Below are positions 27,237 to 35,431 of a stretch of 64,000 bases of DNA, piece by piece. The DNA comes from Clostridium sp. 'deep sea' (GTDB taxonomy: Bacteria; Bacillota; UBA994; PWPR01). Location: NCBI RefSeq assembly GCF_014931565.1, contig NZ_CP063353.1:744001-808000 (forward strand). The letters run 5' to 3'. Below the pieces are notes generated by a model. The model was given only the letters and a program-made list of their open reading frames with translations. It was not told the origin of the DNA and searched no databases. How positions within the stretch are numbered: position 1 is the stretch's first letter; every line of letters starts with the position of its first letter. The translations under genes were made by a program, and so were the position numbers.

Positions 27237-27279
27237 AAAAAAGTGATGGAAGAACACATTATGTCAATTCCACCACTTT
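27237..27279 (-). terminator. Terminator after the second RHS immunity gene
   Basis: AAAGTGATGGAA (within 27237-27251) pairs with TTCCACCACTTT (27268-27279) with one G-T pair. On the minus strand it is followed by TTTTTTATGG. Confidence 0.75.
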
Positions 27280-27316
27280 ATTAATACATTCTATAGCTAG
27301 ATTCCCTTGGTATATA

Positions 27317-27847
27317 CTAGTTACGTAAGTCTATAAGATCCTGTTCCGTAAGATTGCTACATAAAAACCCAACAAACTCATCACCAACATTAAGAAAAAG
27401 ACTTAGCGATTCATTTATTTGTACTACTTTTTCAATTTTCTCAGTAAGCAGATTTATTTGCAAAGCAGATTTATGAATTGAAATCTCAATTTGACACTCT
27501 TCATCATAATAGTACTCATGCTTTTCTAAGTTAAAAAATTCAAAGCAAGGATATCCTGACAAACTAACTAAATCAGTACTTATTGAACTCTCAATATTTG
27601 ATACTTCAGCCTTTCTAATAAATATTGTAAACTCCTTAAGCATCCCCGTTTCAGAATCAAATGATATGTCTAAAGGTGGAAAGTCACCAAACTCATATCT
27701 CTTATGAATAGGTCGTGAATCCAAATTTAGTGAATCGCTATCTAAAGCAATATTGAATAAAGTCAAGTTATCACTAACTTTATCAACTTGCTTAATTATA
27801 CGAGTTTCGTAATCATAAGTCTTCTTGAATAGAAAGTGAAAGTTCAT
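27317..27847 (-). CDS. Probable immunity protein of the second RHS toxin
   Basis: A 176-residue acidic protein with an AGGAGGA site, 15 bases after the second RHS module and in the same direction. No known family is recognised; a central FDSETGMLKEFTIFI segment suggests a mixed alpha/beta fold. The immunity role is inferred from its position immediately behind an RHS toxin tip and from its acidic composition. Confidence 0.65.
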   Translation of the reverse strand: MNFHFLFKKTYDYETRIIKQVDKVSDNLTLFNIALDSDSLNLDSRPIHKRYEFGDFPPLDISFDSETGMLKEFTIFIRKAEVSNIESSISTDLVSLSGYPCFEFFNLEKHEYYYDEECQIEISIHKSALQINLLTEKIEKVVQINESLSLFLNVGDEFVGFLCSNLTEQDLIDLRN

Positions 27848-27862
27848 TTATATTCCTCCTAA

Positions 27863-28909
27863 TTATTTCATTAATGCATGATAAATCACACCTGTTTCTC
27901 CATTAATACCAATTTCCCATCCACCTACAAACAGCCTATTATCACCATGCTTTAACATTTGCTCAGATGCTAATTTTGCGGCATTCATGAAGCTTTCCAT
28001 TATTTGATTTTCCGATAGTAGCCCACCACCAGCTTTATTGGCTGAGTTTATAAACTCCCCCATATGCTTGGTAGCATTACCTCCAACCCATACTTCTTTT
28101 CCATTAACCATTAAGTCTTTTATCACAAATGACCTTGGCACATTGGTTCCTTCTATCACTTCTTGTGTAGCTTTAATAGAACTCCAATTAAATTTATTTG
28201 TCACCTCAACAACATCACCAGCTACCTTACCAGCTGTCTCAACTGCTTCATCGCCAGGGCCCTTAGTAAAAAACTTTATTGCATCATCTGCCTTAGATAG
28301 AGCTTTAGGGACAATTTTACTTTTTGCTACTCTACCTAAGCCAGTTACTCCTGGTATCACAAAGCCCAGACTATCCAAAGCAGCTTCACCATAACTACCT
28401 CTAGCTATATCATCAGCTATTAGTTGCATATCCATATGGACATCTGGAGATGTTAGTACAGCTTCACAGTATAGATAAAATAATAGTGGCAAAATTGGAA
28501 CATTACCTGATGGATCAATATACTTAACTGGGTTATTAATGCAATAAGTATAGAGATTTAAGCTCATTACAAATTCAGTTTTTCCTCTACAGCTATCTTC
28601 ACTAATAAATCTTCCAATTGATGGGTTATAGTACCTAGCGTTTAAGTAATAGTTTCCTGTTTCTTCATCATATCTATAACTGTTGTACCTATAGGGTGTG
28701 TTTATTAGTGATTTATTTACTTCATTTCCATTACTGTCATAGTATTTTTCTTCTTTTATTATACCAAATGGATTATAGCTGTACTCGGCTCTTTGTACAG
28801 TATTTACATATAGTCCAACCACATCACCATGACCATTATATGAGTAATAGGCTTTATCTTGGTTGTCTTCTCTGGCTATTAATGAACTGCCATAGATGTT
28901 TCTAGTTGT
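27863..28909 (-). CDS. Second RHS core plus toxin tip, truncated at its 5' end
   Basis: The frame is open from a TAA at about 28916 to the stop at 27863. It contains the end of the RHS repeats (YYSYNGHGDVVGLY, YNPFGIIKEEKYYD) and the core (RYYNPSIGRFISEDSCRG, LYTYCINNPVKYIDPSG). A linker and a tip of about 110 residues follow, with RSFVIKDLMVNGKEVWVGG, NATKHMGEF and GWEIGINGETGVIYHA. The first usable start is a GTG at 28822 without a clear site. The gene has lost everything upstream and abuts a methyltransferase gene. It is likely a silent donor of a toxin/immunity module. Tip activity is unknown. Confidence 0.75.
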   Translation of the reverse strand, partial: TTRNIYGSSLIAREDNQDKAYYSYNGHGDVVGLYVNTVQRAEYSYNPFGIIKEEKYYDSNGNEVNKSLINTPYRYNSYRYDEETGNYYLNARYYNPSIGRFISEDSCRGKTEFVMSLNLYTYCINNPVKYIDPSGNVPILPLLFYLYCEAVLTSPDVHMDMQLIADDIARGSYGEAALDSLGFVIPGVTGLGRVAKSKIVPKALSKADDAIKFFTKGPGDEAVETAGKVAGDVVEVTNKFNWSSIKATQEVIEGTNVPRSFVIKDLMVNGKEVWVGGNATKHMGEFINSANKAGGGLLSENQIMESFMNAAKLASEQMLKHGDNRLFVGGWEIGINGETGVIYHALMK

Positions 28910-29519
28910 CAGTCTTTACCGACTTCAAAATCCAATAACCACCACTTTTATTAACCTTTTCACAGTTACCAAAAAGTTCTTGACAGAAGGTTTGCATTGA
29001 TGGTCCTCCCTGTCGTTTTCTTACTACTATATATAGCTCGCCCATATTACTTAAGTGAGTATAGGTTTCAGTTAAAATTGCATTAATTACTTTTTTGCCA
29101 GCCCTTATGGGAGGATTGATAAGAATATAATCGAAATTTTCGCTTATATTTGTAAAGCTATCCGACTGAATAGCTTGCGCTTTTACTTTGTTTATTTGAG
29201 CGTTTTCATTAGCGAGCTTAACCGCCCTATTGTTTACATCTGCCATTAATATGTTTAAACTATTATCTCTTTTAGCTAGGCTAATACCTATTACTCCATA
29301 ACCACAGCCAATATCTAACACCTTACTATTTGCTTTTGGTACGCAGGTTTTTATTAACAGATTGCTACCAAAATCTACTCTATCTCTTGAAAATACACCT
29401 GAGTCTGTATTGAGAGTTAGTGTTTCGTTAGTGTTTGGTATATTGTAAGTTATTGTTTGAATATCATGTTCACTTTGCGGATTTTCAGTAAAATAGTGTT
29501 CACTCACGTTATCACTCAT
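28902..29519 (-). CDS. Class I SAM-dependent methyltransferase (RsmC/YbxB-like)
   Basis: A 205-residue Rossmann methyltransferase of the group that modifies ribosomal RNA or unknown substrates. The family N-terminal signature TDSGVFSRDRVDFGS is followed by SAM motif I (VLDIGCGYGVIGI), motif II (ADVNNRAV) and the N-x-PP motif INPPIRAGK. The C-terminus (GGYWILKSVKTDN) ends exactly at the junction with the RHS module: the last Asn codon and the TAG stop are made of RHS-derived sequence. Loss is at most a few residues, so the enzyme is probably functional. Confidence 0.88.
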   Translation of the reverse strand: MSDNVSEHYFTENPQSEHDIQTITYNIPNTNETLTLNTDSGVFSRDRVDFGSNLLIKTCVPKANSKVLDIGCGYGVIGISLAKRDNSLNILMADVNNRAVKLANENAQINKVKAQAIQSDSFTNISENFDYILINPPIRAGKKVINAILTETYTHLSNMGELYIVVRKRQGGPSMQTFCQELFGNCEKVNKSGGYWILKSVKTDN

Positions 29520-29655
29520 TTCATGTTCTTGTATAGAATAACTAGAACTATAATAAAAACTCTTAAAATAAATGTCAACTTTTTGAAGGATAAATATATT
29601 TAAAACAGAATTACCCTATGATAATTCAGGTTCATACTAATGAAAGGACGTTATT

Positions 29656-31230
29656 ATGTACGATATTTTAATTAAAAATGGAAAAGTTATTGATGGAACA
29701 GGTTCGCCCTGGTTTTATGCAGACGTTGCCATAAAGGATAAAAAAGTTGTTAAAATTGCCAAGTATATTAGTGAAAATGCTACTACTATTATTGATGCAA
29801 AAAATCGCTTTGTATGTCCTGGCTTTATAGATTCCCATTCACACTCAGATTTTCCTTTGTTCATTAACCCCAAGGCTGAAAGCAAAATTAGAATGGGTGT
29901 TACCACCGAGGTTATTGGGCAGTGTGGAGTATCAGCTGCTCCAAGGTCTGATGATCATAGGGATTTTTTTGGTTTTAATTTAAAAAATGTAGGATTAACT
30001 TTTACTAGTTTTGCTGAGTATTTAGAGGCTCTTGAAGAAAATAAAATTGCAGTTAATATTATACCTTTAGTAGGACATGGAAATATTAGAAAACAGGTGG
30101 TTGGTGAAGATAAATGTGCCCCAACTACAGAGCAGTTACGCGAAATGCAAGATATGTTAGCCCAATCATTAAAAGAGGGTGCGCATGGTATGACTACTGG
30201 CTTAATTTACCCCCCTGGCTGTTATAGTGAGACAGACGAGTTAATAGCACTCGGACATACTTTAAACAAATATAATGCCATTTATGCAACCCACATGCGT
30301 AATGAAAAAAGTAAGTTGCTAGAGTCTATTGAAGAGGCAATTGCTATTGGCAGAGCCGCTAATATACCAATTCATATCTCGCACTACAAAGCCTGTGATG
30401 AGATTAATTGGGGGCTGGTTAAAGATGGCTTTAAAATAATAGAGAACGCGCGTGCCGAAGGCATAGATGTAACACTTGATCAATACCCTTATATAGCCTC
30501 TAGTACTAGCTTAAAAACCCTTGTTCCACAATGGGCTCATGATGGTGGTATTAGTGAACTACGTGAGCGATTAGAAAATCCCGAAATAAGGGCAAAGATT
30601 TATAAGCAGATGTCTCAACCCACCACAGGAATACCAAGGTGTGATTGGGTAATGGTATCGAGTTGCACAAACGAGCATAATAAAAAATATGAGGGTCTTA
30701 ATTTAACTGAAATTAGTGAGATTATGGACTGTGACCCAGTAAATGCATGTTTAGATTTACTATTAGATGAAGACTTTAACACAGGAATGGTACGTTTTTC
30801 AATGTGTGAAGAAGACGTAGAACATGTAATGAAACATCCCCTAGTTATGATAGGTTCAGATGCCTGCTGTATGGCAACTAAAGGTATCTTATCTACAGGA
30901 AAACCACACCCTCGTAGTTATGGTACTTTTGCTAGAGTTTTAGGAAGATATAGTTTGCAGAATAATGTTTTACCTATAGAAAATGCTGTATTTAAAATGA
31001 CAGGGCTACCTGCAACTCGTTTTAACTTAAGTGACCGAGGCCTATTAAAAGAGGGTTTTTATGCAGATGTAACTATATTTAACCCAGAAAACATTATGGA
31101 TACAGCTACCTTTAAAGATCCACATCAGTTTCCAACTGGAATAGATGCTGTTATTGTAAATGGTCAACTTGTATTAGACAAAGATGTTCAGCATGAAGTA
31201 TTTCCTGGGAAAGTATTAAGAAGAAAGTAA
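29656..31230 (+). CDS. N-acyl-D-amino-acid deacylase family amidohydrolase
   Basis: A metal-dependent hydrolase expected to remove acyl groups from N-acyl-D-amino acids. The amidohydrolase motif reads DSHSHSD (residues 59-65). IYATHMRNE and IHISHYKA carry later ligands, and MIGSDACC the final Asp. The 524 residues fit the D-aminoacylase family, not dihydroorotases. It has a GAAAGGA site and no signal peptide. Nearby D-glutamate cyclase-like genes make a D-amino-acid role attractive, but that is inference. Confidence 0.88.
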   Translation: MYDILIKNGKVIDGTGSPWFYADVAIKDKKVVKIAKYISENATTIIDAKNRFVCPGFIDSHSHSDFPLFINPKAESKIRMGVTTEVIGQCGVSAAPRSDDHRDFFGFNLKNVGLTFTSFAEYLEALEENKIAVNIIPLVGHGNIRKQVVGEDKCAPTTEQLREMQDMLAQSLKEGAHGMTTGLIYPPGCYSETDELIALGHTLNKYNAIYATHMRNEKSKLLESIEEAIAIGRAANIPIHISHYKACDEINWGLVKDGFKIIENARAEGIDVTLDQYPYIASSTSLKTLVPQWAHDGGISELRERLENPEIRAKIYKQMSQPTTGIPRCDWVMVSSCTNEHNKKYEGLNLTEISEIMDCDPVNACLDLLLDEDFNTGMVRFSMCEEDVEHVMKHPLVMIGSDACCMATKGILSTGKPHPRSYGTFARVLGRYSLQNNVLPIENAVFKMTGLPATRFNLSDRGLLKEGFYADVTIFNPENIMDTATFKDPHQFPTGIDAVIVNGQLVLDKDVQHEVFPGKVLRRK

Positions 31231-31341
31231 AATAATGAAAGGATAGTTGGTAAATGAATTTATGTTTACTGGCTATTCTTTTTTTGCTATATAGGGCGTT
31301 TACATTTTACTGTGTAATAGTCTTTACCTAATCATCCACTA

Positions 31342-31950
31342 CGGAATCACACTGAGGTGATTCCCTACCAGTTCACTTTTAATTGGATTCACCGTAGTGA
31401 ACAATTCTGTGTTGTTCAATTGTTTATTATTGCCTATACTTTAATGAAATTGAAGATATTTTTCTTATAACTTACAATGGAATCACACTGAGGTGATTCC
31501 CTACCAGTTCACTTTTGATTGTATACACCGTAGTGAACAACCTCTGTGTTGTTCAATTGTTTATTATTGCCTTATACTTTAATGAAATTGAAAATAATTT
31601 TCTTATAACTTACAACGGAATCACACTGAGGTGATTCCCTACAAGTTCAATTTTTAATTGGATTCACCGTAGTGAACAACCTCTGTGTTGTTCAATTGTT
31701 TATTATTGCCTTATACTTTAATGAAATTGAAGATATTTTTCTTATAACTTATACGGAATCACACTGAGGTGATTCCCTACCAGTTCAATTTTTAATTGTA
31801 TACACCGTAGTGAACAACCTCTGTGTTGTTCAATTGTTTATTATTGCCTTATACTTTAATGAAATTGAAGATATTTTTCTTATAACTTATACGGAATCAC
31901 ACTGAGGTGATTCCCTACCAGTTCAATTTTGATTGTGTTCACGCTGGTGA
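31342..31950 (+). repeat. Tandem array of about 138-bp units rich in dyads
   Basis: Units start with GGAATCAC at about 31342, 31478, 31616, 31754 and 31892, giving four full copies and a partial fifth. Each unit has GGAATCAC-N6-GTGATTCC, TTCAC-CGTA-GTGAA, and TGAACAA paired with TTGTTCA across eight bases. An AT-rich part containing CTTTAATGAAATTGAA follows. Copies differ by single bases and small indels. The array fills the gap between the convergent ends of the D-aminoacylase and DUF4363 genes and has no coding frame. Confidence 0.92.
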
Positions 31951-31970
31951 TTTATCTCTAGTAACATTAT

Positions 31971-32351
31971 TTATACAATATTGCTCAATCTAAATTCATA
32001 TTTACCCCTTACCTGTTCAAGTATTTTCCTTAAACTAACAAGCTCAGGAAATAGCAAGTATTTATCGTTTAAAATATTTTCCCCATCAATTTTAGCTATG
32101 GCAATTTCAATTTTATCTAGCTCATCATGGTCTATAAAGTATGCTAATCTTGTATGTTTGTCTGGCCACATAGCAGTTAACTCAGCAATTTTCTGTTTTA
32201 CAGTAGTCCAATCTTCAGCGTCTGTTGCGTTTTCAATTTCAATTACTATGTCATATGCTTCATTTAAGTAAGTATTTAAAATATGAGACATATAAATACC
32301 TAAGCCGTAGACTATTATTATTAACACTAAACCAATATACAGAGATTTCAC
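31971..32351 (-). CDS. DUF4363 family membrane-anchored protein
   Basis: A 126-residue protein with one N-terminal membrane helix (about residues 4-22) followed by a helical domain containing EDWTTVKQKIAELTAMWP and HDELDKIEIAIAKID, the pattern of the DUF4363 family. It follows a DUF421 gene by 20 bases; this pair recurs in spore-forming Firmicutes. The function is unknown. The start is GTG with AGGATG upstream. Confidence 0.8.
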   Translation of the reverse strand: MKSLYIGLVLIIIVYGLGIYMSHILNTYLNEAYDIVIEIENATDAEDWTTVKQKIAELTAMWPDKHTRLAYFIDHDELDKIEIAIAKIDGENILNDKYLLFPELVSLRKILEQVRGKYEFRLSNIV

Positions 32352-32371
32352 TAAATATCATCCTAACGTAT

Positions 32372-33022
32372 TTAATTTGCTGTAGCCTGAATAAAGTATG
32401 TACCGTCAGTCTCTCTATACATAATTAAACAATCTTTATAACTATTTATATTTTCGGCCTTTAACGCCTCATCTATTTCCTTCTCTTCAATTTTCAGTCT
32501 AGCTAATTTTTTCCTTATTAAATAGCCATCATTAATTAATACTGCAGGCAATACCTTTTGGGGCTTATTAGTAGGTGCTGGGTTTCGTAAAATAACACTT
32601 ATGTTACCAGAGACCTCCATAATAGCATAGGCAATTTCTGATAAATTGGCGTGTCCTTGCATTCTTATTTGCTCAATAATATCATCTATGCTAACTCTAT
32701 TTCTTCTAATCTCATCTTCCTCGAACCTTCCGTTATTGATTATCACACTTGGTTCTCCTGATATCATGGCTCTAAATCTTTGAAATTTCATAGCAAAAAA
32801 TGAAAATAATATTTGAACAAACATTAAAGTAAATAAAGGCAAAATACCTGAATACAAAGGTACTGATATGTCGCCCATAGGTACAGAAATAAGGTCAGCT
32901 ATTAGGATAACTAAAACAAACTCAAAAGGCTCTAGTTGGCCAATTACAGATTTACCCATTAAACGCATAACGCTTATCATTGCAATGTATAATATAACTG
33001 CTCTAATTCCTGATATTAGCAC
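32372..33022 (-). CDS. DUF421 (YetF-like) membrane protein
   Basis: Three N-terminal membrane helices (ISGIRAVILYIAMISVM, PFEFVLVILIADLIS, IL-rich third) with the family motif RLMGKSVIGQLEPFEF are followed by a cytoplasmic domain of two halves (PSVIINNGRFEEDEIRRNR and LPAVLINDGYL). I start at the GTG at 33022, where AGGAG lies seven bases upstream and the protein begins like its relatives; a longer frame from 33058 lacks a site. Members of this family are linked to spores and membrane stress, but no biochemical role is established. Confidence 0.85.
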   Translation of the reverse strand: MLISGIRAVILYIAMISVMRLMGKSVIGQLEPFEFVLVILIADLISVPMGDISVPLYSGILPLFTLMFVQILFSFFAMKFQRFRAMISGEPSVIINNGRFEEDEIRRNRVSIDDIIEQIRMQGHANLSEIAYAIMEVSGNISVILRNPAPTNKPQKVLPAVLINDGYLIRKKLARLKIEEKEIDEALKAENINSYKDCLIMYRETDGTYFIQATAN

Positions 33023-33187
33023 TTTACTTCTCCTGACAAAGTTTTTTTTAGTTTGCACATTTATTCATTTTTTATTTACTTTGCTAACATAAACCTTATA
33101 TAAATAATAAATTTTATAATAAACACTTGCTACGCAGCTTATACCAGTATAAAATTAAAGCGTAATTTTTAAAGGGGAATGAATACT

Positions 33188-33964
33188 ATGTTCAAAACAG
33201 GTAAACAATTACGAGAATCTGTACGCAATGGTTGTTTTAAACTGTCTACTTCTGGACAAGCTCCAGGATATGTACAAGCAAACTTAGTTATTTTAGAAAA
33301 AGATTGGGCTTGGGATTTTCTTTTGTTTGCTCAAAGAAATCCAAAACCCTGCCCTGTGCTTGAGGTTGGCGATGCTGGCTCACCCTTTACAACTAAATTA
33401 GCCAAGAATGCTGACATAAGAAAAGATATACCTAAATACCGTATCTATAAACACGGTCAGTTAACTAACGAAGTTTATGACATTGATAATATTTGGCAAG
33501 ATAATTTTGTTTTCTTTCTAATTGGCTGTAGTTTTTCTTTTGAACAAGCTTTAATTAATGCCTCATTAGAAATAAGAAATATTACTGAAAACGTAAATGT
33601 ACCTATGTATATAACTAACAAGTTATGTAAACCTGCTGGAAAATTTAAACCCAGCCCTACAGTAGTTAGTATGCGTCCATTTAAGGCGCTTGATGTTATT
33701 AAAGCAGTTGAAATAACAAGCCAGTTTCCTCATGTACATGGTAGCCCTATTCACTTAGGTGACCCTAGCATAATTGGCATTAAGGATATAAACAAACCCG
33801 ATTTTGGCTCTACTGTAACTATAAAAGCTGGTGAAATGCCTGTGTTTTGGGCATGTGGAGTAACTCCCCAATTGGCTGCAATAACTAGTAAACCGCCAAT
33901 CATGATTACTCATGCACCAGGGTATATGTTTGTTAGCGATGTTAAGGAATCAGAGTTAAAATAA
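33188..33964 (+). CDS. DUF1445 family protein (YcsI-like), probable D-glutamate cyclase N-terminal half
   Basis: A 258-residue protein with the family segments GYVQANLVILEKDWAWDFL, FLIGCSFSFEQAL, VVSMRPF and the C-terminal FWACGVTPQLA and ITHAPGYMF. In the vertebrate D-glutamate cyclase the same domain is fused to a DUF4392 domain, and here a DUF4392 gene follows after 11 bases. I start at the ATG at 33188, ten bases after GGGG; an ATG three codons earlier is too close to that site. The proposed reaction is D-glutamate to 5-oxo-D-proline. The older annotation for the family is hydro-lyase. Confidence 0.85.
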   Translation: MFKTGKQLRESVRNGCFKLSTSGQAPGYVQANLVILEKDWAWDFLLFAQRNPKPCPVLEVGDAGSPFTTKLAKNADIRKDIPKYRIYKHGQLTNEVYDIDNIWQDNFVFFLIGCSFSFEQALINASLEIRNITENVNVPMYITNKLCKPAGKFKPSPTVVSMRPFKALDVIKAVEITSQFPHVHGSPIHLGDPSIIGIKDINKPDFGSTVTIKAGEMPVFWACGVTPQLAAITSKPPIMITHAPGYMFVSDVKESELK

Positions 33965-33975
33965 AGGAGAATAAC

Positions 33976-34854
33976 ATGAAAGAACTAGCCCAAAAGCTTG
34001 AAAATATTATTTTTCAAGATCCAGGTAATAGAAAACTCCGTAACTGGGCTCATAAAGGAGATTTATATAATACAGTAAAGTCCTTATATAATGCTAAACA
34101 TATTTTATTAACAACTGGGTTTTATATACTAGGATCAAATACTATAGAAACAGATGGACCTCCTGGAGCAATTATCTTAGCAAAAGCTCTAGAGAACATA
34201 GGAAAAAAGGTAACTGTAGTAGTAGATAATCACTCTAAAGATATCATGATACAAGGCGCTAAAAGCTTAAATTTTAATATTACCCTAAAGTGTTTAGAAC
34301 CACAGACAACGCCTAGTTTAAGCTGCTTAGTAAATAAAGAAACTACTCACTTTATTTCAATTGAAAGACCTGGCCAGTCTGTTAATGGAAACTATTATAA
34401 TCACAGAGGTTTATCTATTAGCGAATATCATGCAATTTTAGATCCAGCTTTTAAAAATGCGACAAGTGAAGGAATTGTAACTATTGGAATTGGTGATGGT
34501 GGTAACGAAATGGGCATGGGAAGTATGGCACGAGCAATTTCTCGTTACGTAAAGGCAGGCAACCTTATTGGCTCTACTACCTCAGCAAATTTATGCATAT
34601 GTGCTGGTGTTAGCAACTGGGCTGCTTATGCTATAGTTGCTTTATTATCGTCATTTGCCAATACAATTTTGTTACCCACTAAAAGTGAGTTAGTTTTACT
34701 GCTTAATGCAATTGCTGAAGCTGGAGCTGTTGATGGAATAAGTGGCAAACAGGAACCTACTGTTGATGGTTTAGAGCAAAAGTGGGAGACTGGGATTTTG
34801 CAATCACTTACTGATACAGCAACTGCATATATGGAAGTTGCTTCTGCAAAGTAA
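33976..34854 (+). CDS. DUF4392 family protein, probable D-glutamate cyclase C-terminal half
   Basis: A 292-residue protein with LLTTGFYI, ETDGPPGAIILAKALENIG, SIERPGQSVNGNYYNHRG and VTIGIGDGGNEMGMGSM, the glycine-rich signatures of DUF4392. It is 11 bases after the DUF1445 gene with an AAAGGAG site, so the two are surely co-translated. In animals both domains sit in one mitochondrial polypeptide that cyclises D-glutamate; here they are separate. The enzymatic role is inferred from that relationship. Confidence 0.85.
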   Translation: MKELAQKLENIIFQDPGNRKLRNWAHKGDLYNTVKSLYNAKHILLTTGFYILGSNTIETDGPPGAIILAKALENIGKKVTVVVDNHSKDIMIQGAKSLNFNITLKCLEPQTTPSLSCLVNKETTHFISIERPGQSVNGNYYNHRGLSISEYHAILDPAFKNATSEGIVTIGIGDGGNEMGMGSMARAISRYVKAGNLIGSTTSANLCICAGVSNWAAYAIVALLSSFANTILLPTKSELVLLLNAIAEAGAVDGISGKQEPTVDGLEQKWETGILQSLTDTATAYMEVASAK

Positions 34855-35209
34855 CAAGAATTTTTTTACAAGTAAATAATGTTAATATTATTAAGGCTGT
34901 CACATTAGCAGAATCAAAAAATGCTAATATAACAGCCTATTTATAATTAAAATTCTTATGTTTTCTTATATAAATACACCCCCCTTTTAAATACCTTATT
35001 GCTGTGTTTTGTAATAACTAATATGAAGTAATATCTTTAATATATAATTGGTATTTATTAATTTATTTATAATAATTATCCATTTTATTAATTTAAACTT
35101 TTATATTATTATATTTTTCTACAATTTTCCATATAGTTATGGTAATATGTATTTAGGGATATGATTATATTTATAATCAATATTCTCAATTATTTATGGG
35201 AGGTACATT
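34855..35209. other. Gap with a long inverted repeat and the peptide-1 promoter region
   Basis: An interrupted hairpin, GGCTGT-CAC-ATTAGCA (34895-34910) with TGCTAAT-ATA-ACAGCC (34922-34936), probably ends the DUF4392 transcript, although no clean T-run follows. The rest is extremely AT-rich and must hold the promoter for the small peptide at 35210. I see no gene in it. Confidence 0.5.
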
Positions 35210-35341
35210 ATGATTTTTTTAGTTAATCCAAACAGTATTGTAACAATGTCTTGTAATATTTATGATCCCCCCTGTACCCAACTGTGCACAAATTTAGGTG
35301 GTGGCTGTCCTAGACGTGGTTCAGAAGAACATCCACAGTAA
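35210..35341 (+). CDS. Small cysteine-rich peptide 1, putative precursor peptide
   Basis: A 43-residue peptide starting at an ATG behind a strong GGGAGG site. It begins MIFLVNPNSIVTMSC, has four cysteines (positions 15, 22, 26, 33), a GGG at 30-32, and a polar tail ending EEHPQ. The N-terminal pattern M-x-F-L-V-x-P-N-x-x-V-T and the Gly-rich part recur in a second peptide 1 kb downstream. The hydrophobic start is too short for a signal peptide. A short leader plus cysteine core suggests a ribosomally made modified peptide; a metal-binding or structural role is also possible. No maturation enzyme or exporter lies next to it. Confidence 0.65.
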   Translation: MIFLVNPNSIVTMSCNIYDPPCTQLCTNLGGGCPRRGSEEHPQ

Positions 35342-35392
35342 TCAGTTTACATAGAGATATTATAACGAACACAATTAACAAACAATGTAACT

Positions 35393-35431
35393 AAAATGAG
35401 TGAGGTTAGCAATAGCTACCTCACTCATTTT
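35393..35431. terminator. Bidirectional terminator after peptide 1
   Basis: AAAATGAGTGAGGTTAGC (35393-35410) pairs with GCTACCTCACTCATTTT (35415-35431) with one mismatch. A/T runs on both sides serve peptide 1 and the convergent gene ending at 35425, whose stop codon lies inside the stem. Confidence 0.85.

Noticed and set aside
27170-27240. Minus-strand frame of 19 codons (MGERYDYYDINQTIYELGFK)
   Set aside because: It could be the tail of another lost toxin or immunity gene, but it is too short and too isolated to support.
28038-28394. Plus-strand frame of 118 codons
   Set aside because: Exact antisense of the second RHS module, without its own start site; a shadow frame.
31342-31950. CRISPR array
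   Set aside because: The unit of about 138 bases is repeated in full with no unique spacers, and no cas gene is present.
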